A stretch of DNA of 64,000 nt from Branchiostoma floridae (Eukaryota > Chordata > Leptocardii > Amphioxiformes > Branchiostomatidae): assembly GCF_000003815.2 (NCBI RefSeq), contig NC_049983.1, positions 19,013,694 through 19,077,693 of the forward strand, read 5' to 3'. The notes under the pieces were generated by a model that saw only the letters and a list, made by a program, of their open reading frames with translations, made no database searches and was not told the DNA's origin. Both the position numbers and the translations under genes were made by a program. Positions 1 through 12,200 of this stretch are shown in pieces (within the stretch, counting starts at the first letter, position 1; the number at the start of each line of letters is the position of its first letter).

Positions 1-114
1 TATATGGAGGCGCACTAAAGATCATCCTCGTAGCCGTGCGCCCAGGTCTAAAGCACCTCATCTGCAGTGGCGAGACCTGCGGAGTGGAAGAGTGTCATCA
101 ACCGTAGAGCCGCG

Positions 115-240
115 GTCCGCCCCCGCTCGCGCTCCCGCTCCCCCGCTGCGAGTCAATATCTCACACCTCCAGAGAGTGGCTCAAGCATCTGTTGCCATGG
201 AAACGCGCGAGTGACGTCACGACTCGTGTGTCCCAGGTAA
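115..240. promoter_or_regulatory. GC-rich candidate promoter with RFX X-box and CRE
   Basis: A GC/CpG-rich block contains GTTGCCATGGAAAC at 191-204, an RFX-type X-box (two half-sites with a 2-bp spacer). Eight bases later a perfect palindromic CRE, TGACGTCA, lies at 212-219. A CAG-GTAATG donor-like junction follows at about 236. X-boxes near the start site are typical of ciliary gene promoters. The target gene is not visible: it could run leftward out of the window, or rightward through a non-coding first exon. Motifs are seen; promoter function is inferred. Confidence 0.5.
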
Positions 241-500
241 TGGGTAAATTCAGGCGTATCTCTGTTGCACTGGTCTAATTTGGAGTGATGAAAGACCGAG
301 ACCACTCAGGCCTGATCCGGCGTCTCCCGGGGATTTCTGCATGTCGTTCCTTGTAAATCACACCGCCCCTGCAACTAAACGCCACGGTGGGACAGCGGGC
401 ACCATTAAGCTCCGTCCCTCCAGAGAATACGGCCGAAATGAAAAGAAAATTAACATCTCCGACCCCGCACACGCTAAAGCTTCATCACGATCTCCATGTT

Positions 501-797
501 ACAGCCTCTCAAATGTCTGGACCAGTGAAGCGGCAGCGATTTGTTCTGTCTCTTCTCTCTAAGCAGAGGTTGATGGGAAAATTGTGACCTTTTTCTTATA
601 TGCCATCTTTTTTTCTGTTAGCTAACCTTACACACTGTAATGTTATTTACAGCCTCTCAAATTTTTGTACCAAGAGGACTGAAGCAGCAGCGATTTGTTC
701 TCTGTCTATACTCTCTAATAAAGATTGATGGGAAATGGTGACCTTTTTCTGATATGCCTTCTTTTCTGTCAGCTAACCCCACACACTTAAATGTAAG
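501..797. repeat. Tandem duplication, ~148-bp unit, two copies
   Basis: Copies at 501-648 and 649-797 both start ACAGCCTCTCAAAT and share GCAGCGATTTGTTCT, GATGGGAAA, GTGACCTTTTTCT and AGCTAACC blocks. They are diverged by substitutions and small indels. No coding function was recognised. Confidence 0.8.
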
Positions 798-2300
798 AAA
801 AGGGCATATAAGAAAAGAGTCATTATTTTCCAACATCCGCTTAGAGAGAGTTAGAGAGCCTCCGACGGTGAAACGCTTTCTGGATGTGTTTGTGATTTCG
901 CGTCTCAAAGTCCTTTTCATGGACTTGTTTAAATTTTTGTATTTGGGTAAACCCAATGCAACATGGCGATTTTTAGCACCATAGCAATATTTTCAGGTGC
1001 TACAACTTTATAAACTGAGACCGCCATCATCAAAGTAGTGCGGTACACATTCCGTTACACCAAGGATTACACCAACTGTTGCTCGGCTAATGGGGTCAGG
1101 CGTTCGCTACCAGAGGATACTCCAAAACAGAGGTTAGGCTTAACTGGTCATAAACACAAAATAGGTTTAAAAGAAATGGATATGCTCCGTAGTAAGTTTA
1201 AACAATTTTATCCAGACCACGAACACTATGACGTACTTAAGCATACTGGAGGTTTGTGTACTACGAACTCTTGTTTTCAGATAAGGCCATGTTGATTTGA
1301 TTATATTGATTGCATCCTCTGGGAGCCCCAAAACTGATGCGTGCGTGCGAATAAGAAAGTTGACCAAGTCTAAGTGACCAGAAAAGGTTGTACAAATGAC
1401 TGAACATATATAATGTTCGTATACCAAAGAAAATATTCTTCATTTTTGTTATTATACATATTCTTTGTCCTTTATTTGTTTGTTGCCAGCTATGTCATTT
1501 ATTTGCTTTTTTAGTAGCTGCTTTTTACGATTTATAGTATGGTTGAAAACTTCTTTTTTTAAAGGCGAAAATTGATATCATCCATATTATCAAATCAACG
1601 TGGCCTAAGTGCGAGAACGGCGCAAACTCCTTCAGAGATAGACATGACTACAGGACAGCACTACTATCGGTAACCTTACCCGCAAGGGCAGGCAGGACCC
1701 TGCAGGTCGGTCACGTGCTCGTATGATACAGCCGTCGTGTTAAAAGCGTTTATGCAGCCGTAGATAGCTGAACAGCGATTTATTTATGGCCGTGCTTTAT
1801 CGAATGCTGCAGTCCAGAGGTAAGTCCGCGGGGCGCCTGTAGTCAGGAGGGCTGGTTATTACCCTGTGTACTCGAGCACTTACAGCTATTTTATTGTATC
1901 CACCGCATTGAACACCACTAACACGTGATTTATGAGTCATGTAACGTGAAGCTAAGATTACTCTGAAGAACCAGGCATCGGAACATGGCATATTTTATGC
2001 ATGTCGTATTTTTTGCTGTCAATAAAGCCCATTGTACCGAGCATTTTCATATGATATAATTACAGACTCGTTTATGCACCGAACGTTTACTACTTGATAA
2101 CTGCATGTGTTGCATGTGAAAACTGATAAGGCAAATGCAGAATGTTTTCTTCCCCATCACCAAAAATCAAACTTTGTATCATTTCTAATACATTTTGTGT
2201 ACTGTCTAACCACAGCATCTGTCTACAGTACTAGTGCACAATAGTTTCAAGATGGTGATGGTGCATCGAAGTACAGATGACAAACGAGACCAACGAGTGA
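798..2300. other. Non-coding, no recognised gene
   Basis: Mixed-composition sequence with only short, unrelated reading frames on both strands. No splice-supported exon, RNA gene or clear repeat structure was recognised. Confidence 0.5.
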
Positions 2301-2305
2301 TCCTT

Positions 2306-2547
2306 TAGGTGGTATCTCCCTGCTCTTGGGACACCGGTGTGGCACTGCGGGGTTCGTTCACTAGTACTAGTACCGATTAGTATACTAGTACCGATTTATT
2401 TTTAACAATTTACATATTGCGCAATACGTAAAAGTATGACTTAGAAGACAACAAAATACTCAGAACGTAAGAAAATTCCCTATCTCTGAAATTCGTTGAC
2501 TAATAATCCGCACCAGTGTCCTAAGTGCAGTGAGATACCACCCCAAT
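2306..2547. mobile_element. Short foldback (MITE-like) element with ~38-bp inverted arms
   Basis: The left arm (about 2309-2345, GGTGGTATCTCCCTGC...) is matched in inverted orientation by the right arm (about 2507-2544, read on the minus strand as GGTGGTATCTCACTGC...). Both include GGACAC(C/T)GGTG. About 160 bp separates the arms and contains repeated ACTAGTACCGATT motifs. There is no coding capacity. Ends and target duplication were not resolved. Confidence 0.65.
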
Positions 2548-2721
2548 TACTAGTGATGTCCAATGGTTTCGACACACAGCACAGAGACCTGTAATGGTTA
2601 CCCCGAAGTAGAAGCACTTGTCTATTGTGCACCTGCCCGTATAACACCTTAATGGCGGACGTGGTGCCACACTGTCGGGGACACTAACTGGTCAATGTTA
2701 GCAGCCAGCAGAACTTGGTGC

Positions 2722-2998
2722 CTGGCTGATGGTCATTATATCCATTCATGTCACGAGCATTCAAAACTCACTTGTAAAGCTTCATTTGAAAGTTTTGTTT
2801 TCATTTGTCATGTTTCAGCTAAATCAAGGAGGTTCCTTGGCTAAATCAAATTTCGGAACATCAGTGTCTACTGGCTGATGGTCATGTTAACCATTCATGT
2901 CAAGAGCATTCAAAACTCAGAACTATCAACTGATTTGGCCTCTTATAAAGCTCCTGATGAAAGTTTTGTTTTCATTTGTTGTTCATATTTCAGCTAAA
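2722..2998. repeat. Tandem duplication, ~149-bp unit, two copies
   Basis: Copies start at 2722 and 2871 with CTGGCTGATGGTCAT and share CATTCATGTCA, GAGCATTCAAAACTCA, GAAAGTTTTGTTTTCATTTG and TTTCAGCTAAAT. They are diverged, with indels. Confidence 0.8.
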
Positions 2999-2999
2999 T

Positions 3000-4050
3000 T
3001 TACATATTTTCCCGTACATTGGTGTGTGTCTTGGTTTGCGTAGAGCACTTGATTTCATCGATTGATGAATTGTTTGCTTTTATGTTTTCTTATTAATCTT
3101 TCTTAGTCTGCACCATTGGGTATCACCACATTTGTGATTGGTGCCTTATTAAGTATATGTACTGGGCAAAGCAGAGTCTAGACCGTAATGCGAGGTGCAA
3201 CGTGTTCGAAAGCTGTAACATTGACTAATATCGCATGGTGGCGCTTGTCTAATGATCATGTGATTTCTTGGCTCCACCATCGCAGTAAATCCCGAAGCAA
3301 TTCGATGCCTGTTATTTTCATAAAATGAAGGAACGCTCACAGAAGCAGAAAAGGTGAGGATAGAAAAACAGCAATCTCTTGACCTTTAAAATATAAAATG
3401 TTAGCCGGTACATTTACTAACGTTATACTTAGTATTTAATTCTAATTTTAGAATGTCAAGTCCATTGACTTTGTACATGCATATGCAAGAATTAATGGTA
3501 TAATGTAATATGATGATTTAATGCTATATGAAGTTGTCTCAACTCACTGGAAGAAAACATATGTAGATATAATGACACCAAATTTCCTGAACAAATTAAC
3601 AGTTTATCAATGTAATAGCTTACAACCAGGAACATAGTTTCAAAACAAGTTAAAAGCCCCCCCCCCCCCCATTTTACTTGCAACTACCTGATGCAAGCAC
3701 TGAGTGCCAAAAGGTGACAGTTGTAATACAGTGATAAACACGTGGCTGATCTCATCGTGAAGTGTTCTCGGTATGACTTTGGCGATATTTCGCACATTGT
3801 CCGTAGGGAGAAGTTTGATCACTTCAGTAATCCTCTTCGTTCTGCTGTGGACTTTCTTGGCAGAGTTCCAGAATCATACACAACACCGGAACCGTTCTCT
3901 AAGTGTGACTCCTCTGTTGTTAAACCATCCAGCCAAACAATACATCAGAAATCGATCCCTCACTCCAATTACCAGCAGTATCTGAGGTTGCAGCCATGTC
4001 CCGTTTGATGATTTGTCGAATGTTGCCCGCAGGATCAAGTCGGAGGGACA
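3000..4050. other. Non-coding, no recognised gene
   Basis: Only short unsupported reading frames. A poly-C run lies at about 3658-3670. A candidate frame at 3742-4008 resembles no family I know and has no splice support. Confidence 0.45.
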
Positions 4051-4059
4051 ACCTATGAC

Positions 4060-4345
4060 AGATGATCAATACGCCAAAAAGCAGTTACTCAAGCAACTGA
4101 ATAAGATTTTGGAAACGGTCAGACGTTTCCTATAGTCTTCAGCTTGACTTCGTCTTACCTTTTTTTCTATTGAACAACCAAAATTGTCTTCAGCTCTTTT
4201 GCATTCATAGTTGGGGTCTAAAAAACAGTTCTCCCAGATCACTTCAGTTTTACTGACGAAAACTAGTGGATGCTAGTTGAAACGTCTGACCGTTTCCAAA
4301 ATCATACCCAGTTGTTTGAGTAACTCCTTTTTGGCGTATCTTATT
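4060..4345. repeat. Inverted repeat of an unidentified element's 3' end
   Basis: Plus-strand bases 4067-4127 and the reverse complement of 4279-4343 are close copies. Both translate to a YAKK(Q/E)LLKQL and ILETVRRF segment followed directly or soon by a stop. A third, shorter copy ([13 protein letters not shown]-like, minus strand) is at about 39398-39440. A recurring peptide end suggests an old transposon ORF terminus; the family was not recognised. Confidence 0.5.
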
Positions 4346-4848
4346 ACCTGGATGTCTAACCTCCATCCACGCAGCTGATCAATAGCTTTTATCCGTGCAG
4401 AGGCCGTGACAGTGTGGGAGACTTTGTGATGTATTGCCACCCTCAGCCGTTTCCTGTTTAAATTTCCACTTTTCAAATAGGACACTCTCGTCGTCACCAC
4501 GCATTGAAGGCGCCACTACTCTCTAAGAGCTTTTTACATCAACCAAAATTGATATTGATGGTGAAAAAAACTTTGTATTGGTGGAATCTAATCGGAGACT
4601 GAAAGTCGGAAGGGCACAAGTTTGGACATGGAATATACGCTCTGTACATCCATCCGTCACAAACTGACAAGGCTACAACAAGACTTCTCGCTGTTTCGTC
4701 TGAAAAGATGATAATGATAATAAGGAGTAAAATGAATTTTGAAGCTACAGATATTTGGCTGGACGATGCATCTGGATGCATAACATGGAATCTGATCGTT
4801 ACGCACCCGTTAATCATTCGTTAAGTAGACTCTTTAAGGCATACTTTC

Positions 4849-4948
4849 NNNNNNNNNNNNNNNNNNNNNNNNNNNNNNNNNNNNNNNNNNNNNNNNNNNN
4901 NNNNNNNNNNNNNNNNNNNNNNNNNNNNNNNNNNNNNNNNNNNNNNNN
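4849..4948. other. Assembly gap (100 N)
   Basis: Exactly 100 N, a placeholder length, so the real size is unknown. Confidence 0.99.
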
Positions 4949-6450
4949 TGATTCGCGACTGTTGACTACTCCTGTTTTACTCAGAGATAAGTCTTAAATA
5001 GAAAAGAAATGAGACGCTGAGGTAAAAGTATAGCGTTTGATGGGACTGTACCGGTTTTGTTATATTACAATCCCTTCTTAAATTAAGGGTATATTATCTT
5101 CTATTTTTATGCTCTCATTGAGGCGCCCACCTCTTCCAAACTCCACAGATACCGGGCATGCCTGTAATGGGGTTTGTAGGTCAATTTGAATTGGGATTTC
5201 GGAACGGTTTTAAAAATCGCAATCAAAAAACGTATGATTCACTTTCGGGTCTGAAGGGACTTATTGCGGCTGCGCGAGATTTGCCCGCCACCGTTGGGAG
5301 GAGGTAAGATGATAGCCTATATATAGGTACTAGAATCGTTATTTCAAAATCGTTACAGGGTCGAGAGAAGTCCGCAGCATCATCAGTTCCACGCTGACGT
5401 CACTGCCATCACTCATCGTCCATCGCAAACGTTGGAAATATCACAAATGTAACGCTAGTCCACCTTTATCCGCAGGGTAACCTATATTCATTTTTAACAG
5501 GGTATCTACAAATGCCCAACCAACGGTGCTTTCAAACTGCAATACATTTGTGTTTTGACGATTTTGCAATTTGAAACCACCATCTATCGACTTGATATCC
5601 CTAAATACCCTGTTTACCATACAACAGATACAGGTTACCCCGCGGAGAAAGGTGAACTAGGGTTAATGATGTTTCCCACGGTATTGTATCTGGGCACAAC
5701 TATTGTATGCATATATTTAGCCTCTAAAGTACATGTGTACATGCATGTACTTAGTATTTAAAGTTAATTTAGCATTTAAGTGCATATATACGTAACAACT
5801 GCTATAAAGGTTTCACGTCCATTGGGTGTTTTGTGTAAAGGGGATTTCTGCAATTTACGACACAGATGTTTGCAGATACTTACTGATCAATTCCAGAATG
5901 TCGACTGTGTCAATATTTTCGTTTTACAAAGCAAGTATGATCAATCACACCATACCAAACCAATGTCTCATCCATAGTAGAACAACCGCTCTCAGAATCG
6001 AAGCTTGTATTTACAAGTTGAGCCACGTACACATTTTTGGCTACACTATACCAGCCAAATATTTTCTTAAAGCTAACATATTGTACTAGAAAATGTGTAT
6101 TTATATCATTTTGCCTCCGTTTATGGAGGTTCTGTTTTTGGTGTGTCTTAAATGTTTGTTCCGAAGTTATTTGAAAGCTCTTTAAGTGGATTGGCAGGAA
6201 GTGAGTAAGATGATGGCGTCAAACTTGCGGGACTGGCAGGAAGTAAAGTTCACAGGTGGCAGAACGAGTCTTTTATCAGACATGGCAAACATTTCAGATC
6301 ACGGGGTAAATGAAACAATCTTTCTGTGTTTTCACAGTTACTAATTTGTCAGGTGCTAGTTCAGTCTGCATAGAGGTTTTCTTAACTCATATGTGTTAGC
6401 ATGACAGTAGTTCAGCTGATGCTGGAGTTTGGGAACGATGCCTATTTCAT
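4949..6450. other. Non-coding, no recognised gene
   Basis: No supported exon. A donor-like GGAGGAG-GTAAGATG lies at about 5296-5310 after a CpG-rich patch, but no reading frame or partner acceptor supports an exon. Confidence 0.4.
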
Positions 6451-6479
6451 GGTTACCAACCGCCATCGAGAACCCACAA

Positions 6480-7160
6480 GCCACCGGGACGATATTGTCG
6501 TGTGTAGAAGAATCTCGTGACCGATGAAGCACAATCGTATCGATTTTTCATCGCGCCACAGAAATTACCGCGGCAGCGCGACCTTTTCTGAACGCCTGTC
6601 ATTACTCTTATCATTCTGCGGGACGCTCGGCATTGGCTCTCCACGCCTGCGCAACTCCGCTCGCACTTGATCCCATTTATCGGCATTAGCTGACGGTCGC
6701 GGTATCGCTCGGGACGCGCTCGTGCCCCGATTTGCAAACGAATCGGCCCGCGGACAATCCGGACATTTTTCGTCCCCTCAGGCTCGCCGGATGATGACGA
6801 TTTCTGCGGGCGCAGACTCGCGTGAGCGACGTTATCTGACGAGCCAACTCGCCTGCGGAGCCACGGACGACTTCTTCCGGGCACATTTGGGTGATTGTCC
6901 CGCTCTTCCTGGGACAATTCACGTCAGTCAAAGGAGAGGGAGTCAGGCCTAATGGCATTTTCGATTTTTCTGTCAAGCACTTAGTAATGGTACACAAAGC
7001 TATCGGTGGCTGGCCATCTTTGCTGGGAGATTTCGGTTGGGGCAACCTGAGGATTAGAGGAGGGCTATCAGGAGGAGAGATACCCGGGAAGCGCCCGCGT
7101 TCGGTCTTTGAGACGTGCCATCTACGGGGATCGATGACTCCTTATGAGTATGACAGTCCT
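6480..7160. promoter_or_regulatory. CpG-dense block, candidate regulatory region or old exon cluster
   Basis: Compared with its AT-rich surroundings, this ~680-bp stretch is rich in GC and undepleted in CpG (many CGCG, CCGCGG and GCGACG). It contains a minus-strand open frame of 154 codons (6453-6917) with no recognisable family. Long frames on both strands are expected in GC-rich sequence, so they are not called as genes. Unmethylated-like CpG content suggests a promoter or enhancer, but this is inference. Confidence 0.3.
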
Positions 7161-7665
7161 TATGCCGACACGTGGGTTTAGAAAACTATGAATATTCCGA
7201 TGCGTCTTTGTAGGGTATGAGAATTTAACGTATTTTACATGCGATAATTTGCTGTATAGAGCAAAGGTTAGAGCAGGTGTTGTGCATTTTTATTGACCAT
7301 TTTTGGGGGCTAAAATGGAAATATTTCCACGACACGCTATAAACGTAATAAAAAAACGGATTATACCATTATAACACAGAGAGGTGGTCTGTGCCCGGCT
7401 GTGCTGGCGGTTCGTCCCGCCCGGCTTCTCATGAACAAGAAGCCGCCATGTGGAACACAGTTCTGGGTGCAGCACGCCCTGGACTTTAGTGCATTAGTAG
7501 TTACACCACATCTCCTAAATTTAATCATCATAGTTAAACATTAATTCGCTTTGACTTTTCATTTATACTATATGCGCCTTTTGGTAATCGACACACCATC
7601 CAGCAATGTTACAACATTTTGTGGTCTGGCGTTCAGGTGTTTATCTCTTAACGGATAAATATTAA

Positions 7666-7985
7666 AGCTAAGGGCACAACCCACCGCACGTGCAAATACG
7701 TGCTGTCTACTTGCCAAATTAGAGCAATCTTTTGGGATCCGTTAGTGGTATGTACCGCCTCCGTACGAGCTCGTAGGGAATCCGACGGATTTTGGAGCAC
7801 GCAGACACGCCGTAGAACTTTACGTGCAGGCAAAACTTTGTGTGCCACGGGCTGCCGATTCGCGCCATTACAGGCGACGCTCCTGCCTTGTACAGCCTGA
7901 ACGGCTTTTAAGAAATACCTGGCGGACGTGGCCTCCCAAAAAACGTACGGACAAATTGCACGTACGGCGGTTTGTGCCCTTAGCT
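7666..7985. mobile_element. 320-bp MITE with TIRs and TAA target duplication
   Basis: The left end AGCTAAGGGCACAACCCACC and the right end, read on the minus strand as AGCTAAGGGCACAAACCGCC, form terminal inverted repeats that continue with diverged GTACGTGCA-like sequence. TAA flanks both sides (7663-7665 and 7986-7988). A 3-bp TWA duplication fits the PIF/Harbinger superfamily. The minus-strand frame across the element (7648-8019) is not considered a gene. Confidence 0.75.
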
Positions 7986-8316
7986 TAAGGTAAACGGCAT
8001 AAGTTTTGTCACAGGACACCAGATACAGATGAGTAACGGCCTATAGCTTCTTTGAGACACCTTTACCCCATATAAGCACATGGACAATATTTGTAGAAAA
8101 AATGACGTCAACATATATCCTTATCCTACTCATTACGTACAAGATGGATGCCAAAAACGTACAAAAAGTGATATATACATGGATATGGAATGTAGGTGGC
8201 GCTTCGAAGGGCGGTCGCGTCACACGTCACGCGACGTCTAAAATCCCATCCAACGTGTGTTTGCTTAGCTTAGAACTGTCCGTAGCCGCCACGCATCAGC
8301 CCATGATGCAAAGGAA

Positions 8317-8317
<1 letters not shown>

Positions 8318-8348
<31 letters not shown>
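8318..8348. repeat. (GATT)n microsatellite
   Basis: About seven to eight uninterrupted GATT units. The same motif recurs at 52605-52643. Confidence 0.95.
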
Positions 8349-8425
8349 ACATTTTAAGATGTCTGGACATTTGAGAACTTATTGTTCAAGGGATTTATGG
8401 CTGCTGTGCTGCGTTTCCTTATCTT

Positions 8426-9270
8426 TAGAAGTCAGGACGGTATACCCCATCACAGCCTAATCTGCAGTACCGCTCCCGGTCGCCTCCGGAAAAGTGGCTA
8501 AAACGACCATCAAATTGCCAAATTTCTGTCTTTTCAGGGATGGAGAAATTCCCCAAGGCTCGAAAAGGGGTTTGATTTTCCAGGTTTGTAAACTTTGTTT
8601 TCAACAATAGGACCATCTTAAATTAAAACTGTTCACCACAAAACAATGGAATAAAAATGGCACATTTTCCTCTCCTTTAACCAACCAGTAACGGCCCGCC
8701 TCAGTAAGATGATGATGATAGGTGTTTGGATGTAGATCTTCTGTAGATTGTCACGTTCAGAAGTGCTACCACGTCCCCCGTGTTGTATTCTATATCAATC
8801 ACCACCTCATCATTTTAAAATCAGTAGCACAGAAGGTAACCCTGGCTTGATTCAATGGGTGACATCCTCTGGATTCCCCTTCCAAAAGGATGCGAACGCG
8901 CACAAAAAGATCTTAAGGTTAATGAAAATACTTGATACTCAAAACATGGTGTATACTAAACATTAAACCCGTTGTCGTTGTTCCTTCGGTAGATAGTATT
9001 GTTTCCTCAGCCCAAAGTCGCCCAAACGACCCCTGGCTCTCTCGGAATGTATTCTATGATATTGTCATTCTTTATTTCAAATAGTCATATCTTTGAAAGC
9101 CAAATAAGACAAAAACTTCGAACCCTTTTGCGAGCCTTCGGCGACTTCCTCATTGCCGAAAAGACGGAAATTTGGCAATTTGACTGTCGTTTTAGCCACT
9201 TTTATAAAGGCGACCAGGAGCGGTACTGCAGATAAGGCTATGATAGGGTATATCGTCTCGACTTATAAAA
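8426..9270. mobile_element. ~840-bp foldback element with ~200-bp inverted arms
   Basis: The minus strand of 8430-8625 and the plus strand of 9057-9265 are diverged copies in inverted orientation. Both contain GAAATTTGGCAATTTGA, GTCGTTTTAGCCACTTTT and GGAGCGGTACTGCAGAT. The translated arms match over EKTEIWQFDxRFSHF, although no real protein is implied. About 430 bp of AT-rich spacer lies between. Long arms and no ORF indicate a non-autonomous foldback DNA element. The exact termini and TSD are unclear. Confidence 0.7.
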
Positions 9271-12200
9271 TTAGAAAATATACAGAAAATTGGGCTTAAA
9301 GCCAGTGTAACCTTTCCCATGTCGATCCATACATCTTAACATACATCTATAGAATAACTTATAAGACAGTAATTGACATAAAAATGATTGATTTTAGGGA
9401 CTACGAGCGGAACCCATGTAGCAAGATGTCAGCCCGTCGAAGCGCCACCTACATTCATGTATACAGCATACTAAGTATTTTGTACGGACTGGGTAAGTTA
9501 GGGGTATATCTGTACATAATCTTCTTTCCCTTAACAGCGTTGGCCTTTTACTAACCTGTTCATCTTCTTATATGGAGTAAGGAACTGTCAAAGAAGCCCG
9601 ACCGTCGCTCAAGTATCAGTACGATCTTTCACTCTGCTAGAAGACATTTGTCCGATTTTCTACAACAAATTGACAAGTAACCAGGATATGCGGCCATACC
9701 CTGAACTTTCTTCTTGATGAAAGAACAACGGTAGAGGTTCTATTATATATATAATAGTTAATTCATATTGTTATGCTTGTTCAATCATTAATATAACAGC
9801 CTTAAAATCTGTAATCCTTTGCGTGGGCAGATTATACAGTATGAGCATACCATTTCTGTTTGATCTGTGATTGGAACGCCGAACATATAACGAATACAGC
9901 TTCCTGTTCCTTCATCCACAGTGCTCCAGAACTGTAAAGGGCAAGATCGCGAGAGGAGCAAAAAATAAGAATTAAACTATAGTGCAGTTTTGTATCAAAT
10001 ACAAGTCAAGAATTTCAACCAACAAAGGACAAAAATGTTCAACATTCAATAAAGTGTCATCAGTTTGTTTAAAAATAGAATTTTGTATACAATGAAGTAA
10101 ACGTCATATCCACCGCCCCATGAGAGCCTAATTTGTCGTTCTCTGAAAACGGAAGTGTGAAAGACGGCGTTATCTTGCTCCCGGAGCCGCTCGCATTCGC
10201 CAAGTTCAGCATGAGAAAGGCTCGCTTGGGGTTTACAAAATCAGATGTTTATTCCGTAGTATTTCATTTGAAATGTTTATAAATCTGCCAAAACCCCAGG
10301 TACAAGTTCCTCTTCAGTGATAAGGACCAGAACAAAGAAAATCGAACTTACGTATTTTCAGTATATAATTCTGCGATCAAATTGAGCTCTAAATATTCTT
10401 ATGATACAAAGAAGCTAAGAAAGAAATATATCCCATATGAAGGAAAACCTTCAATTAAGCGCTTATTTTACTTTCCTGTGATCTTTTGTTACCCATACTG
10501 TTTCTATCCAGCCCGATCTACGCAGTTCCGAATCGACACGTAACGTGATGACTGAATAGTACTCAGATAAAACCACTGCGTCAAGATGTCATCCGTAAAA
10601 TCCACTCCGTGTGGTCCAAGGGTAACTTAATAGTTTGAACTGATCCAGGAGAGCGATTCAATATTAAAGAATGAATCAGTTATCGTGCTGGGTGTCTGTT
10701 TTATAGCTCCTTGCGGTACCTTCCATGTCGTGATTTAGCAAACTTCAATATTGCCTAGTAGATATCATTTTAGTGGGTTTCGTAAAACGAATGACCTTGG
10801 AAACCTGGCTTAATTACACCCCAAGTTCTGAATCTATATATTTTTGCACCCTCTGTTCACACAAAAGAATCAGACATAGCAAGAAGAACTCATACGATAC
10901 ATAAAAGGATACCTTGGCATCTGATGGACTGGGCAGTAGCATGATTGATGACGACCATATGAAAATGCAACTACCGTTGTTGAAGTGCTGGTGCTTTTTA
11001 TTGTAGGCGCAACAAAAAGGGATTCTTCTTTTATAGTTGGAATTACGTTAATGGCAATTCCAATACCAATGGTCACCACCCATCACTAACAATTTCAAAT
11101 CATTGTTGATGATACTACTTTATATTACTTTGTTTGGATGGCAATGCAACCTATCAATATCTATTGCATTGAGCTTATCAACAACGATCTGAATGAGCCA
11201 TCAGTAACAGTGTCACTACATTTTGTACCTTTACTTATTCTGGGTACATGTGGACTGTGCTCTTTCCAACTTTGTAGCAAAATAGAAAAATGGACTGTGG
11301 ATTCATGTTTGATTGCCCTCCCATTCACCCTTTTCTGCCTTTTTTCCAAGGCAGACATTAAAAACTAAAGCCAAATGTCATCAGTGCTTTTTATGATACA
11401 TTCAACCATTTTGAACAATATTTCTCTTCTTTGTTGCTCATTGACCATAAAGTGACATAACAATAATATCAACAAATGCATTGAGCTGATTACTTTATTG
11501 CAAAACAACAAATTAACATGAAAACATTAGACATACAATCTAACGTAACTAAATGCCTTTTGAGTGATTTGACAGCTACAATACTGTGTATCATCACATG
11601 TACATACATAGCAAAAGCAACAGTGTGCTGTAAAAACTGTAGCTGTGTAGGAAATGTCTAAGTTTTCTGTCCTGACTCATACAAAAATTAATACAGATAT
11701 CTATATGATGGACAACATATACCATGTCCAACACTTTGCAGAGCATGATGCAAGTATCATATACTTCAATCATATAATAGAAGTATCTTTTTTATCTACA
11801 AGTACTATACACTGATTGAGACAAGGAAAGTGGGTCGTAAGATGCAGAATTACATATCATCTACAGAGAAGTTAAGTTCTTCAGTTCCATCATAAAGAAA
11901 TTTCTTATTACACAGATTCTGTATCTCATTCAGTACACGTAACATTCTTGTAGAGTCTACAGTTTCCCTATTGTTATTTTCGTCATTTCTATGGTGAACT
12001 ATCCACCACTACCAATAGGTGTTTCCATCGTATTTTTGTTTCAACAAATAAGAAACAATGTGAAAACCTTCTCTTCCCTTCTTCCTTGAAATAAACGACT
12101 ACAAAAGTAGCTGCATCCAAACTTTACTGTTTCATGAGTCACTAAGTGTTCAAAACAGATTTGCTACCGCCAAAACAAAAGGTATCAAATAATATCTCAA

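Noticed and set aside
23-25. Minus-strand ATG as start of a leftward ciliary gene
   Set aside because: Only eight codons remain before the window edge and no family can be recognised.
4600-4680. WTWNIRSV-like endonuclease motif of an RTE/CR1 retrotransposon
   Set aside because: The plus-strand peptide resembles the GTWNVRTL start of such endonucleases, but the frame breaks almost at once and no further motif follows.
6453-6917. 154-codon minus-strand open frame
   Set aside because: Arg/Ser-rich translation with no recognisable family, in GC/CpG-rich DNA where long frames arise by chance; overlapping frames exist on both strands.
7648-8019. 123-codon minus-strand open frame
   Set aside because: It coincides with the TIR element at 7666-7985 and runs through both inverted ends, so it is a by-product of the MITE.
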